Of a DNA stretch of 64,000 bases, positions 21,183 through 33,810 are shown one piece after another (position 1 is the stretch's first letter; every line of letters begins with the position of its first letter). The notes under the pieces were generated by a model. That model did no database searches. It was not told the DNA's origin and was given only the letters and a program-made list of their open reading frames with translations. The position numbers were made by a program, and so were the translations under genes. The stretch comes from Rhabdophis nuchalis (Eukaryota > Chordata > Lepidosauria > Squamata > Natricidae): NCBI GenBank assembly GCA_039707465.1, contig CM077658.1, positions 16,059,574-16,123,573 on the forward strand. Direction: 5' to 3'.

Positions 21183-21539
21183 TGTTGTGGCCTGTCGGCC
21201 ACTGGCCCTTCCAGAAGCCGAATAAGAGGAGGAAGAGGCAGGGGGTCAGCATCAGGACAACCTGGGGGCTTTGAGGGGAAAGAGAGAATGGAGCTGGCAG
21301 AGATAGAGTCAAGGGCAGAACCTGGGCTGTCCATGAGCCCTCAGTTGGAGAGCCAACAGCGCCCAGTTCTGGAGATGGCTGATGACAAAGAGGAGAAATG
21401 TGCAGAAGGCAGAGGAGAGGAGAGCAGTGGAAATCTATGGGCTGATCCTGGGGAAGGAAGAGCCATTGCTGCTAATGAGGCCCCACCCTAGCACTGGGGA
21501 TCTGCATATCTTCTGGCTGGTCGGAACTGACATACAACA
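21183..21539 (+). mobile_element. Candidate solo LTR
   Basis: A 357-bp block that starts TGTTGTGG and ends CATACAACA (TGTTG/CAACA inverted ends), flanked by TTTA at 21179-21182 and 21540-21543. The interior is purine- and GC-rich and unlike its AT-rich neighbours. The ends and 4-bp duplication fit an LTR left by recombination. No AATAAA signal or promoter was recognised and there is no second LTR, so orientation and class are tentative. The 67-codon frame inside is not thought to be a gene. Confidence 0.5.
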
Positions 21540-21568
21540 TTTATTAGTGTCACCCTAATCATAAATTA

Positions 21569-21908
21569 GGAACATGGTGGTGCAGTGGCTAAGATGCTGG
21601 TCAATCAGAAAGGTCGGCAGTTCGGCAGTTTGAATTCCTAGTGCTGCATAACGGAATGAGCTCCCGTTACTTATCTGCCAACCTAGCAATTCAAAAGCAT
21701 GTAAAAAAGGTAAGTAGAAAAATAGGGACGACCTTTGGTGGGAAGGTAATATCATTCCATGCACCTTCAGCATTTAATCATGTCGGCCACATGACCATGG
21801 AGATGTCTTCAGGCAGCGCTGGCTGTTCAGCTTTGAAACGGAGATGAGCACCGCCCCCTAGAGTCAGGAACGACTAGCACATATGTGCGAGGGGAAGCTT
21901 TACCTTTT
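21569..21908 (+). mobile_element. Sauria-type tRNA SINE, nearly full length
   Basis: Plus strand. The head has GTGGTGCAGTGGCTAAGATG with an internal deletion before GATCAGAAAGG-like sequence, then CCCCCTAGAGTCAGGAACGA, CTAGCACATATGTGCGAGGG and TTTACCTTTTA at the 3' end. Confidence 0.9.
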
Positions 21909-21911
21909 AAT

Positions 21912-22618
21912 CATAAATACAATTATTCTTGAATACTCTGTTGCAAAAACCAATAAACTAGGCCTCAGCAGAGATTCCAAAATTGTTTAACTTTTCTCTA
22001 GAAGAAATATTAAAATACTATTATCACATCAATGAAAGGGAAAGACAAGAAGATAATACAGTTATGTTAAACCTTCCTGCATGTGCTCATGTGTGAAACA
22101 GTTATGTCTGGTCACATAATTGCAACGGTTCTGAGAAATATTTCATATTTTATAATGAACATTAAAAGAGTTTGTGGATCATTACTTTATATGAGTTTCA
22201 AAGTTATTACATAAAACCCAACAGGAATAATGATAAATCATTGAATCCTTCAGTCTAGCCTTCGTAAACAGGAAAGCTGAACTATCACAGAGTTGGCAGA
22301 CAAATTTCACATCAGTAGGTAAGCCATTTTTCCAGGTGAGAAGAACAAAATGGAAGCATTTTTGTCTTTCCTATGACATTTGAATCTGAAATTAATTTGG
22401 GGCTAATTTCCTCCTATCAATTGCGCTGTAGACTAGCCATTAATAGAGCAGCCATGAAATCCTTGGAAAAGTTTTTCCAATGCTGTGATGTGTCTCTACC
22501 GATAAAAATCAAAATCGTGTAGGCCTTGATATTCTCCGTGACACTCTACAGAATCAAAAGTTGGACTTTAAAGAAGCAGAAGAGGAAAAATAGTAATGCC
22601 TTTGAAGTCTGGAGTAGG
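21912..22618. other. Unique AT-rich sequence
   Basis: No recognised gene or repeat. Confidence 0.4.
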
Positions 22619-22619
22619 A

Positions 22620-22786
22620 GAATAGAATAGAATAGAATAGAATAGAATAGAATCACAGAGTTGGAAGGGACTTTAGAGGTCTTCTAATCCAACCCCTGCT
22701 TAGGCAGGAAACCTTACACTACTTCAGACAAATGGTTAGCCAACATCTTAAAAACTTCCAGTGTTGAGGCATTCACAACTTCTTGA
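22620..22786 (-). mobile_element. CR1 LINE 3' end with (AATAG)n tail
   Basis: 22620-22651 holds about six AATAG units, which are the ATTCT-type 3' tail of the minus-strand CR1 that follows. The CR1 body shows ACAGAGTTGGAAGGGACTTT and AACCCCTGCTTAGGCAGGAA on the plus strand, and stops after the ACTTCCAGTGTTG region. Confidence 0.9.
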
Positions 22787-22911
22787 GTTTAATTTGTAGC
22801 ACGTGGTCCACCATGCCTTTTCCATCTCTTTCCCCGCCCCAATGTTTAAAATATTTATCGAAACCTTGGCAGAAAAAGATGAGTTGGGATAAGAACTTCA
22901 ATAGAAGAGAA

Positions 22912-23403
22912 TGTTGTTGTTGTTAGTTGCAAAGTCATGTCTGACCCATCGCGACCCCATGGACAATGTTCCTCCAGGCCTTCCTGTCCCCTACCATCCT
23001 CTGGAGTCCATTGAAGCTCACACTGACTGCTTTGGTGACTCCATCCAGCCACCTCATTCTCTGTCGTCCCCTTCTTTTTTTGTCCTCAATCTTTCCTAGC
23101 ATTAGGCTCTTCTCTTGTGAGTCCTTCCTTCTCATTAGGTGGCCAAAGTACTTGAGTTTCTTCTTCAGGCTCTGGCCTTCTAAATAGCAGGCAGGGTTGA
23201 TCTCCTCTAGGACTGACTGTTTTGATCACCTTGCAGTCCAAGGGACTCGCAGGAATCTTCTCCAGCACCATCGTTCAAAGGCCTTCATTCTTTGGCGCTC
23301 AACCTTTCTTATAATCCAACCTTCACAGCCATCCATTGCAACTGGGAAAACCATAGCCTTAACTAGACACACTTTTATTGGCAGGGTGATGTATCTGCTT
23401 TTT
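22912..23403 (-). mobile_element. BovB LINE 3' end
   Basis: Minus strand. The plus strand reads TTGCAAAGTCATGTCTGACC, CGACCCCATGGACAATG, ATCCAGCCACCTCATTCTCT, GTGGCCAAAGTACTTGAG, TGCAGTCCAAGGGACTCGCA and CTTTGGCGCTCAACCTTTCT, all diagnostic of BovB. BovB is a LINE known for horizontal transfer and is abundant in squamates. Only the C-terminal ORF2 and 3' end remain, with short frames broken by stops. Confidence 0.95.
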
Positions 23404-23463
23404 AGAGAATAGTTCAGGTTAAATTATTTCATTTCCTGACTAGCTAACATCCTCGGTACCTGT
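23404..23463 (-). repeat. Dispersed repeat E, short remnant
   Basis: GAGAATAGTTCAGGTTAAA followed by ATTTCATTTCCTGACTAGCT, AACATCC matches the family with an internal deletion. It starts where the BovB stops. Confidence 0.45.
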
Positions 23464-23465
23464 GT

Positions 23466-24165
23466 GGTTTAACACCAGTCAAAGAACTACAAAGGGGGAA
23501 AAAACCACACACATACTCAATACAGTAGCATAAGCTGCATGGAAACAGAGAGGAATCCCCACATTCATCAACAAAAAGCATTGCGTTGAAATTTTTTGGG
23601 GAAAAACCCCCAACGTAGTAACAAAAATTATGCACTTGACACAATTAATATAGGTGTTTTTTTGTCTTCCTATTATAGTTAGCAGGCAGTGTTTTAATGA
23701 AGAAATGATTGTGGCAGAGATAAATGTAATTCTAGTTGTGCTCCATGAAAATTGTAGCTTCTTCCTTACACTATGAGCCCATTGCGTTTTGTGTAGGGAA
23801 AAAAACTTCTCAAAGGACTATTGCTTTCTTTTTTATAAGAGAAACCAAACTCAATATTCTACCTCTCCAAAAAGAAATTGGATAAAATATTGGAATATGT
23901 ATTTCTAAATATTTATGACAGCCAATAATCGGCGGACATCCCTAACACAGAAACCATATGGGTTGAGAAGTTTTATGGAACAGTTAGCTATTTAAGATCT
24001 TTAGGAAGGACTCGGGTTTTATGTTGTTATTCAACTATTATACTATGGTTTTAAAAAGCTGATGTTTCACCATAATAATAATAAAAGTATTCATAAAATC
24101 AGCAGGAACAGCTAACTGCCTTCTGCAGATTAAGCAAAAGCTGATGTTGAAAGATTTTTAATTGT
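23466..24165. other. Unique AT-rich sequence
   Basis: No recognised gene or repeat. Confidence 0.4.
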
Positions 24166-24169
24166 AGCA

Positions 24170-24355
24170 GAAGGAGAAGAGATGGAATCAGGGAGAAAGA
24201 GAAGGAGGAGGAGAAGGAAGGGAGAAGGAGAAGGAAGGGAGATGGAGTTGGGGAGAAAGAGAAGGAGAATGATGAAAAGGAAGGAGGAAGAGGAGAGAAC
24301 GAGAAGGAGGAAAAGAATGACAAAAGGGGAGGAGGAGGAAGAGGAGGAGCAGAAT
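24170..24355. repeat. Polypurine GGA-rich tract
   Basis: Irregular GAAGGA/GGAGGA purine tract. Its open frames on both strands (Arg-Lys-Glu rich, Ser-Phe-Leu-Pro rich) are composition artefacts. Confidence 0.85.
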
Positions 24356-24357
24356 AT

Positions 24358-25428
24358 TGGCTCCAGAGAATGTCAAAGTAGAGGATTTGCCAAGGAACAA
24401 ACACCAGCAGAGGGCCTACTATTTCAACAATGATTCCACTTCCCTTGTTCACTATCTACAATAACAACTATTTCGATATCCCAGTTTCCACACTGGGCCT
24501 GCCCTCAATGGTAGAATATTTTCCTAGCTTCAGAAAAGTTTTCCTAAACTGAAAACAATTCACATTCAGTTCCTGGGTTTGCAATATTTGCAATTTAAAA
24601 AAAAAAACTATTTGGGAAAAGAAACTTAGTCCGAGTGTCACTCCAAAGTGGGACTAGTTAAGAACTTCAGTCTACCAGGCGAATGCCACTATTGTAGATC
24701 CGCCACTGAATATATACAGAAATTGGCGCTTCCACAGGGAAGTCCAAAACTGCAGTTCGCACAATATTGTGGTGTGGTTTGTACGTCAATGTCAGGCAGA
24801 AAAAAGACAAATATTAAGGAACGAAAGGGACACAAAATGGTCTTATAATGGAATGAATGCTGAAAAAAACAATATTCTTTAGGGGGAAAAATGTGAAGAT
24901 GAGACACAAAAACAAAAAATGCATGGGGTTATTTCTGCCAAAATCACAAATTGCACAGCCAGATAGACCTGACAATCTTTAAGGAGAAAAATTTTAAACA
25001 ACAATGCAATGAAAAGGATTGCTTTTAAAAAAAATATCAAAGAACTTCTGCCTAATGGGCATAAGCAAGACAGACCCATATTCTGAGTAAAAAAATATGC
25101 TTCTAAATTTTATTTTAGAAATGTAAGGAGGAGAGACCCACAATATATGACACATAAGGAACAATTGCATATAAGCTTCTCATTCTTGCATCTACTCATC
25201 CCACAATCTTTTCACAAAGTTTCTGAGAGGGAAACTATGGAAGAGTTCTCACTTTCTTTCCAAGATAAGTAAGATCAAACCCTTTTCATGAACTGAAGAA
25301 TGACTATTTTCTATTCTCCACCTCTGCATCACACAGAAGAAAATTTGTACTCATTTGTACTTCTCATGGCCAAATCATCTTGATATTATTTTGGCTCATC
25401 GGTATCATGACAGGTAGGTTATCTCTCT
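24358..25428. other. Unique AT-rich sequence
   Basis: No recognised gene or repeat. Confidence 0.4.
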
Positions 25429-25430
25429 CT

Positions 25431-25460
25431 TTGTGTGTGTGTGTGTGTGTATGTGTGTGT
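25431..25460. repeat. (TG)n microsatellite
   Basis: About 14 TG units with one A interruption. Confidence 0.9.
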
Positions 25461-25606
25461 CCATCTACAGCTCTCCTTTATATGATGACAAGTGGTTTTT
25501 AGCACATCGGGGAGTCTGTTAGACCCCAAAATGTCCACCTGATGTGGTAAATACTAGTTGTCACAAATCATGCTTTCACAAGAGTATCCCCGCCCCTGTG
25601 GAAAAT

Positions 25607-26820
<1,214 letters not shown>

Positions 26821-26821
26821 T

Positions 26822-27201
26822 CTCCGGGTACCATCGGCCAGGCAATGCCGGTTGGTGACGCCCAGGGGAAGGGCCTTCTCTGTGGCAGGCCCAGCCCTCT
26901 GGAACGACCTACCCCCCGACCTACCCACCACCTCGGACCTCCGCCTCTTCCGTCAGCGTCTTAAGACGTAGTTATTCCAACAAGCCGGCCTAGCATAGCC
27001 CCCCGTTTCTGACTTTTATCTATAAATTTTAATTCTCAGGGTTTTAAATGGGTTTTTAGCACGGGACTTAATTTAATTGTTTTTAATAATGTATTTTGTC
27101 ATTTTGTTATGGTTTTTAATAATGCCTGTGCGCCGCCCTGGGTCCTAACAAGGAGAAGGGCGGGGTATAAATTTGAAAAATAAATAAAAATAAATAAATA
27201 C
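26822..27201 (+). mobile_element. L2-type LINE 3' end
   Basis: Plus strand with GGCAATGCCGGTTGGTGACG, CTTCTCTGTGGCAGGCCCAG, GGAACGACCTACCCCCCGAC, and the GCGCCGCCCTGGGTCC 3' stem before ATAAATAAAAATAAATAAAT. The coding part drifts and ends after CAACAAGCCGGCCTAG. Confidence 0.9.
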
Positions 27202-27401
27202 ATTTCTTGTTTCACTACCTAAATGCCTTAAATATGTCCTTCTCTCTTTCTATTTAGCTCACCCTACTGGTTCTCCCAACATACAGGGTCTTTCATAGCC
27301 ATTTTGCTTTTCTTTCTTTTTTTGACAAACATCGCATTTTCTCAATAGACAATTATAATCCAGTCCCTTTCTGACTTTCTATTGTAGCCTTTTCATCCAC
27401 T

Positions 27402-27998
27402 TTATCTAATTGAGCTTTGCATGGGTGGTACGTATTTTGGAACGCGATAAGTCTGGAGTTTGGAGTGTGACCCATTCAGGACCCTGGGCAGGTTGTGGGA
27501 AAGCTGGACGATTTTTTTTTTCCTCAGCATTTGCTGAGATAAGGCGTCAGCCATAAAGTTGTTTTCTCCTGGAATGTATTTGAGGGTAAAGTTAAACCGA
27601 CTGAAGTATTGAGACCAGCGGATCTGCTTTGGAGAAAGTTTGCGGGGCATTTTCAAAGATTCCAAATTCTTGTGATCAGTCCAAACTTCAAACGGGTGAG
27701 TGGCACCCTCTAGAAAATGGCGCCAAGTCATAAGCGCCCAACGAACAGCAAACTCCTCCTTCTCCCAAATAGCCCATCTTCTTTCAGTGTCGGATAACTT
27801 ACGAGAGGTGTAAGCGCAGGGCTGTAAATGTCCGTTGAGGTTATACTGTAACAGGACAGCGCCTACAGCCACATCACTAGCATCTGCCTGGACTACGAAT
27901 GGCGCATTAACATCTGGGTGTTTTAAAACCGGTTCCGCCGCAAACAGACGTTTAAGTTTCTCGAATGCGGCTTGGCATTCCATAGTCCAGTTCAAAGG
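27402..27998 (-). pseudogene. Ty3/gypsy retrotransposon Pol fragment: end of RT and RNase H
   Basis: A 197-codon uninterrupted minus-strand frame. It begins in the RT/RNase H connection (ECQAAFEKLKRLFAAEPVLK) and runs through RNase H: D38 in VVQADASDVAVG, E80 in WEKEEFAVRWAL and D107 in VWTDHKNLE are at the catalytic positions. It continues into YFSRFNFTLKYIPG and NNFMADALSQ, the usual end of RNase H in gypsy Pol. An in-frame stop lies just upstream of the start codon, and no protease, RT YxDD motif, integrase or LTR is visible nearby, so this is an orphan piece and not a working element. The last 40 residues no longer resemble Pol. The role of the intact enzyme is to degrade the RNA strand during reverse transcription. 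Confidence 0.93.
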
Positions 27999-28011
27999 TG
28001 TACTTGGTCAT

Positions 28012-29698
28012 GGTTTGTCATTTCCTTTCGTTTTCCAAAGATTTGTGATAGGCAGAGCAACAGCATTTGCGAAACTGGTGGTGGTGTTGCTTTGCCACCA
28101 GTTTACATTAAGCTGTGTCTCCCAAATCCGCTACCGTGGCAGACCCACACTGAGTGCATTGGCTTAATTTAAGGGGAAAAAAGGGGGGGTTCCAGGCCTC
28201 GAACCTCCTAAAGCTAATCTATTCACCCTTGTTTTCCTCTTCTCCGCGGAAATATGTTTGCAGAGTTCGATGCAACTATTTTAAGAGTGGCCCCTAGGTG
28301 GTGCTAATACTGCATCGCTTTGGTGTTTCAGCACAATGAAAACATTAATTTGCTATGAGATAATTTTTGACGTAAATGTAAAATGGTGCCCATTCGAACT
28401 CCGTAATGAAGCATAGTGCATTTCTACAGCTCCTAATTTGACTAGTTAAATGACTCCATTACGTGTCTAACAGACAGAAGCAAATAATTTCTGGTCAGTT
28501 GACGCTCACTTATCCGTATCATTTTACCCTGAAAATAAAGTCTCTAATCTACAGTTTCTTTGTCTTAGTTTTTAATATTATTAAAGCACACATTCTTGAG
28601 TAATAAGCAATGAAAACAGCACAAACTAACAGTTAATCGGAGGAACAGATTTGGAATGCACGTATTAAATGCACAGAGCGTTACAGGAAGGGGGGAAAAG
28701 GACAATTATATCACTGATAGGATTGAAGATAGGGTCTTTTTTGTTGTTGTTTAAAAGAACACAAATACTGTCTCATCTGTCTAAGAGTACATGGAGGTAC
28801 AGATGTGGTATCTGTGAGATTAAAAAGAACGGTCATCTCCAAACTTTTCACCCCAAGGCTGAAAAATAATCCTACAGACCTCACTTATTCATAGATTAAA
28901 TAGGGCAGCCATCTTAATAAATATCAGGTGGTAAATATTTTTTGTCTCGAGGAACCAAAATGGTTAAGGCCAGATATTTATGTTCCTTCTGAAAATGCCC
29001 CTTCTTCCTCTGAAAAATAAGTTTAGGACGAAATCCGATCGCTTTACACATAGCGCAGGGATATTAGTGAGACACAGCTGTTCGTGTCCCACTCTTAAAA
29101 GCCATATGATTAAGTTATGGGATATCAGATAATCCACAGTCTCTCTCTATTGGTCACTTTCCCCAGCCAAAGGCTTTTTTAGTTTTAAGTTCATTTAATG
29201 ACAGAATGGCCAATTCAACAAATGTGTGAGTAATTCCAATGAACACCTGTGGCTCCCTGGGATGATACTCTCTCTGGAGCAGAAGATATAAAATGTCATT
29301 TATAGCAGCAGGCACCACCCAACTTGGAAGAGAAGAGAAGAGAAAATATTCTGTTAAAGATTCCAGGCTCTGGGGGTCTACAATAGGTGAATGTCACCTC
29401 AGTTTCAAGGATTTATACTGTGATTTATTTATTTGTTTCCTTTTCTGCCCAGCATGTTGAGTTAAAGACCAAATGATGCAGCCGTACATATGTATGTTCC
29501 TTAAAATCACCATATGAATTAATTTCACAGCAACGTGCAAGCATCTTAGGAACTAACCCAAAGACCAACTGGTGATTAATCTGAAGGATTTGGAATTAAG
29601 CCAGTTTGGTCCTTCTGAAGTCTGCAGAGCTATCAATCGTCTGTCCAAACTCCTCACCTTAACTGGACAATGGCTGTTTTCTGATATCTATCTATATA
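28012..29698. other. Unique AT-rich sequence
   Basis: No recognised repeat or gene over 1.7 kb. 28010-28170 may be further decayed gypsy sequence but has no motif. Confidence 0.4.
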
Positions 29699-29700
29699 TC

Positions 29701-30041
29701 AGAAAGATGTGGTGGCTCAATGGCTAAGAGAAAGGTCAGCAGTTCGGTGGTTCAAATCCCTAGAGCTGCGTAATGGAGTGAGCTCCCATTACTTGTCCCA
29801 GCTTCTGCCAACCTAGCAGTTCAAAAGCATGTAAAAATGCAAGTAGAAAAACAGGAACCACCTTTGGTGGGAAGGCAACAGTGTTCAGTGCGCCTTTGGC
29901 ATTTAATCATGCTGGCCACATGACCACGGAGACGTCTTTGGACAGCACTGGCTCTTCAGCTGTGAAATGGAGATGAGTACTGCCCCCTAGAGTCGGGAAT
30001 GAATAGCACATATGTGCAAGGGGAACCTTTACCTTTATCTA
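29701..30041 (+). mobile_element. Sauria-type tRNA SINE
   Basis: Plus strand, with a head deletion (GTGGCTCAATGGCTAAGAGA joined straight to AAGGTCAGCAGTTC), a normal middle, and the 3' CATATGTGCAAGGGGAACCT tail. Confidence 0.9.
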
Positions 30042-30043
30042 TA

Positions 30044-30768
30044 TATCGTTTAATCTACCAACAGGATTTAACTGTGATTTTGACTGTTTTTAAGAAACGG
30101 TGCTGAAGACAAATAAACTTGGTCTTTTTGGCAGGAAAGTGGGGACAGATTTAGCATCCACAAAGCTCCCAGAATGGAAGGCATTTTGCTGTAGATGTTT
30201 TGTGAGTCCTTTAAGCGGTGATGTTTCCTTCACTTGAGAGTTGCTCCTTCAAAGACTTAAGATTGTTTTCCAGACATAATCTAAATTCAGGTGTGTGTTT
30301 GCATGTATGAGGGCATCTACCTATTGCGAAGGAGTCTAAAGTGGGTTCTAAAAGTGTAAAGGTAAGAAGCACGCAGCAAGGCAAGGGGCCACGGATGTAA
30401 CACGCCTTAATAACAGCTCAATAACAGCTCAAGGGAAGATCAAGGAAATTAAACACCAGTAAGCTGAACTTCAGCAGTGGGGAAGATATTGGAAACACTA
30501 ATCAGGGACAAAACAGGGAAAGTTATGATTTAATTAAAGATATTCAGCATGGATTCACAAAAAGGAGATCATACGTAACAAAAACTAATAGAATATTTTT
30601 TGGGGGAAAATAGAGGGCCCCACACATGCTAAAGAGAAATGAAGACGGATGCTGTGAGCATAATTAATAGCCCTCTGGATTTTATTACCACCAGAACAAT
30701 CTACCCACTTTCCGCCTTCTTGTTCAGGGCAAAAAGAACATTGGACTGATCTATCAAGGATTTATAGA
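30044..30768. other. Unique AT-rich sequence
   Basis: No recognised gene. A duplicated TAATAACAGCTCAA near 30410-30432 is the only local repeat. Confidence 0.4.
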
Positions 30769-30770
30769 GG

Positions 30771-31060
30771 AGATCAACCCTGAGTGCTCTTTAGAAGGCC
30801 TGGTTCCTGAAGATGAAACTCAAAGACTTTGGCCACCGAATGAGAAGGAAAGACTCACTGGAGAAGAGCCTCATGCTGGGAAAGATCGAGGGCAAAAGAA
30901 GAAGGGGCTTCAGAGAATGAGAATGCTGGATGGAGTCACTGAAGCAGTAGGCATGAGCTTAAATGGACTCCAGGATTGGTAGAGGACAGGAAGGCCTGGA
31001 GGAATGTTGTCCATGCGGTCATAATGGCTCAGACATGACTTTGCAACTAACAACAACATG
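30771..31060 (+). mobile_element. BovB LINE 3' end
   Basis: Plus strand: GATCAACCCTGAGTGCTCTT, CAAAGACTTTGGCCACCGAA, TGAGAAGGAAAGACTCACTG, GCTGGGAAAGATCGAGGGCA, then ATGGCTCAGACATGACTTTG. 5'-truncated and frame-broken. A poly-T run follows at 31064-31077. Confidence 0.93.
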
Positions 31061-31172
31061 CTCTCTTTTTTTTTTTTCATTTATAAATTCATGCCTGTAA
31101 TAGGTGATATTGCTTGATAAAGTGATCAGGATTTTCAAACATGCAACCTGGATTCTAACAGGTCTTACAGGT

Positions 31173-31233
31173 ATCACCCCCTAGAGTTGGGAACAACTAG
31201 TACAGACATGAGAGAGGAACCTTTACCTTTATG
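31173..31233 (+). mobile_element. Sauria/BovB-type 3' tail fragment
   Basis: CCCCCTAGAGTTGGGAACAA, CTAGTACAGACATGAGAGAG and GGAACCTTTACCTTTA match only the SINE tail. It lies about 110 bp after the BovB copy, and could be a 5'-truncated SINE. Confidence 0.75.
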
Positions 31234-31281
31234 TTTTGAACTGTGAGCTGTCAGTTACCGAGAAAGGCTATAGGAAACGAG

Positions 31282-31360
31282 TGAATGAATGAATGAATGA
31301 ATGAATGAATGAATGAATGAATGAATGAATGAATGAATGAATGAATGTATGAATGAATGA
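31282..31360. repeat. (GAAT)n microsatellite
   Basis: About 20 GAAT units with one interruption. Confidence 0.97.
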
Positions 31361-31418
31361 CACTTTGAGTTTTGGAATCTTCTCTCTCTCAGAAGTGAGA
31401 TTAGCTCTATTGAAATTT

Positions 31419-31881
31419 GAAATTTATTTGATTTATAAACCGCAACCTATCTCCCCGAAGGGACTCAGGGCGGTGCACAGAAAGTTAAAACAAGTATAAA
31501 AATAAATAAATAAACACACCATACAAAATACACCACAGTAAAAGCTTAAAGCTTAAATTTAGGAAGCCCTGTGCTAAAAGTTTAATACAAATCCAACTAA
31601 TTAAAAACCTCAACCAATTTAGAACATAGTCTATATAAAATGGGCCCGAGGACTAGGCCAGGCCGGCTTGATGGAATAGGTGTGTCTTCAACCGCTGGCG
31701 GAAGAGGCGGAGGTCCATGATGGTCTGGAGTTCGGGGGCAAGATTGTTCCAGAGGGCTGGGCCCGCCACAGAGAAGGCCCTTCCCCTGGGGGTCGCCAAC
31801 CGCCATTGCCCTGCCGACGGCACCCGGAGAAGACCCTCTCTATGGGAGCGAATCGGTCAAAGGGATGTATGAGGTATCCCT
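31419..31881 (-). mobile_element. L2-type LINE 3' end
   Basis: Minus strand: the 3' stem is seen as AAGGGACTCAGGGCGGTGCA, with the coding end from GGCCGGCTTGATGGAATAGG to CTCTCTATGGGAGCGAATCG. It is the same part as the L2 copy at 3.46-3.94 kb, and the plus-strand frame at 31680 is its antisense shadow. Confidence 0.9.
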
Positions 31882-31884
31882 CTT

Positions 31885-33032
31885 AACATTCCATATGTCC
31901 CTCAAAACCTGGCTCTACCTTCAGACCCAGAGTTCCCATGGGACCAGGGAGATCTCAAGACAGCACCCTTTCTGTGCCGAATATAATCCTCTCTTGTTTT
32001 TTGTGTTTCTTATAGATTTTTGGTAATGAATGTTTTATTGTTCTTTTAAAAACATTACCCAGAGACACGTTTTGTGTGTGAAATGGAAGGCCATACAGAT
32101 TTGATCAACAAACTTAAGTTAGATATGACTTTAGGCAAACTTTGTAACAATAGTACAACAAAATGCATCATTAAGAGTATGCTAGGTGTACAAGTGAGAA
32201 TGTTTTAGGCTTTCCCATAAGAAATTGATGGATTGTTTGCATGCTGCATGTTGGAATAATGAAGATGTATTGAGAAATCATCAATTTGGTTATTTCATCT
32301 GGTCAAAGTCAAGCAAATTTTATAGAGACCACAAAAGTCCACATTTTCCCATAGTGCGAAAGCCTGAACCAACCGATGGCATCTTAAGTGTCCTATCAAC
32401 AAGTAGGAACGAACTGATATTAAGAAGAAACAGATAGTTAAGGAATTTAGATGGAATTTCTTGACAAAGAGACGATAGGGAATGGCCCTATCATTATAAG
32501 TATAAATATAATAAGAAGCAGTTACTCAAAAGAAAGACAAACTGACTACTGAATGCACTAAAACTTAGATGAAGATTTTAGACAGTGAGAACTTTTCTTG
32601 AAGAGATTCTGTTCACCTTTTCCTAAGACTGTGGATGACGTTTTAAAGAAAAAGAAATATATAATGCCATGACATAGAGTGCTAAAATCATCTTTGTCTA
32701 AAATCCTCATCAGGATAGCTACATCTGTAGATATATGAACATATTTTGGATTTCCATTAACATTTTTATGAAAGTCAGCTGAGCGTGAGGCTCCAATCTG
32801 TTTGACGTTTGCCTTCCTCAACAATGTAAACATGGATGCATCAATTCATGGGCATCCATGGATAAGAGCACAATATAATTTTATAAGACTTAACAAAGCG
32901 GACCTCATTGGCTTCCTTTAAAAAAATCCTCAGAACTAAGTCAGAGTCTCTATCCTTTCTGCATTTAGTACCATTTTAAATAACTGAGATCATAAAACAG
33001 GCTTAATATGGTGTGCAAAACCAGTGGTTGTG
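31885..33032. other. Unique AT-rich sequence
   Basis: No recognised mobile element or gene. Confidence 0.4.
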
Positions 33033-33035
33033 GTT

Positions 33036-33273
33036 AGGAGCTCGGGTGGTGCAGTGGTTAGAGTGCAGTACTGCAGGCTACTTCTGCTGCCTGCCGACTG
33101 CCTGTAATTTGGCAGTTCAAATCTCACCAGGCTCAAGGTTGACTCAACCATCCTTCTGAGTTCGGTGAAACGAGGACCCAAATTGTTGGGGGCAATAGGC
33201 TCACTCTGTAAACCACTTAGAGAAGGCTATAGAGCACTTTAAAGCATATAAGTGGACATGCTATTGCTATGTT
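33036..33273 (+). mobile_element. SINE B copy
   Basis: Plus strand: GGTGGTGCAGTGGTTAGAGT head, GGCAGTTCAAATCTCACCAG B-box region, and a decayed tail (AAAGCATATAAGTGGACATG). Confidence 0.9.
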
Positions 33274-33352
33274 CACTGCAGAATGAGATGGATGGACCCA
33301 GTCGATTTGATGTATTTAGTAACATTGACCGAGACATTACTTTCAAATGATA

Positions 33353-33587
33353 CACAGTGGTATCATCATTAATTGGTTCTGGGAGGTGTGATGAGTACCA
33401 AAAACAAATGAGTACCAAACAATGTTTTCCCATAAGGAATAATGTAGTGAGTCATAAGGCAACTGAGACCGATAGATTGTAGCTTGTGCATTGAGCACCG
33501 AACAATGAGTACTGGGGAAAATTTTCATGTCAAAATGAGTACCAAATTTGATGAGTTTCAAAGCAACTGAGCACCATGGTACCACTG
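33353..33587. mobile_element. TA-flanked TIR element (mariner/Tigger-like MITE)
   Basis: 235 bp with ends CACAGTGGTATCATC and its approximate complement ATGGTACCACTG, flanked by TA at 33351-33352 and 33588-33589. The interior repeats the motif AATGAGTACCAAA and its variants several times. Non-coding. The superfamily is inferred from the TA duplication. Confidence 0.65.
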
Positions 33588-33732
33588 TACTTTTTTTTTT
33601 ACTGTAATCCTTTCAGATCAAAGTTCTCTTCAGTAGTGTGGTCAACACAATTGTTGAGGATTTAAGTCTGCGGTTGCTAAACCAAAATTTGTGGATGTTC
33701 CAATTATCCTGACTAAGGGTAAGAAATTTGGA

Positions 33733-33795
33733 GTGTTCTTCATGTGCTTTGGGCTTCAGTCCTCTAATCATCTTTGTTGCTCTTCTCTGCACTCT
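33733..33795 (-). mobile_element. CR1 ORF2 fragment, inverted
   Basis: The plus strand reads CAGTCCTCTAATCATCTTTG, TTGCTCTTCTCTGCACTCTG, the minus-strand form of the same CR1 segment that starts again on the plus strand at 33811. Confidence 0.8.
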
Positions 33796-33810
33796 GAATG
33801 AAATTTCAGG

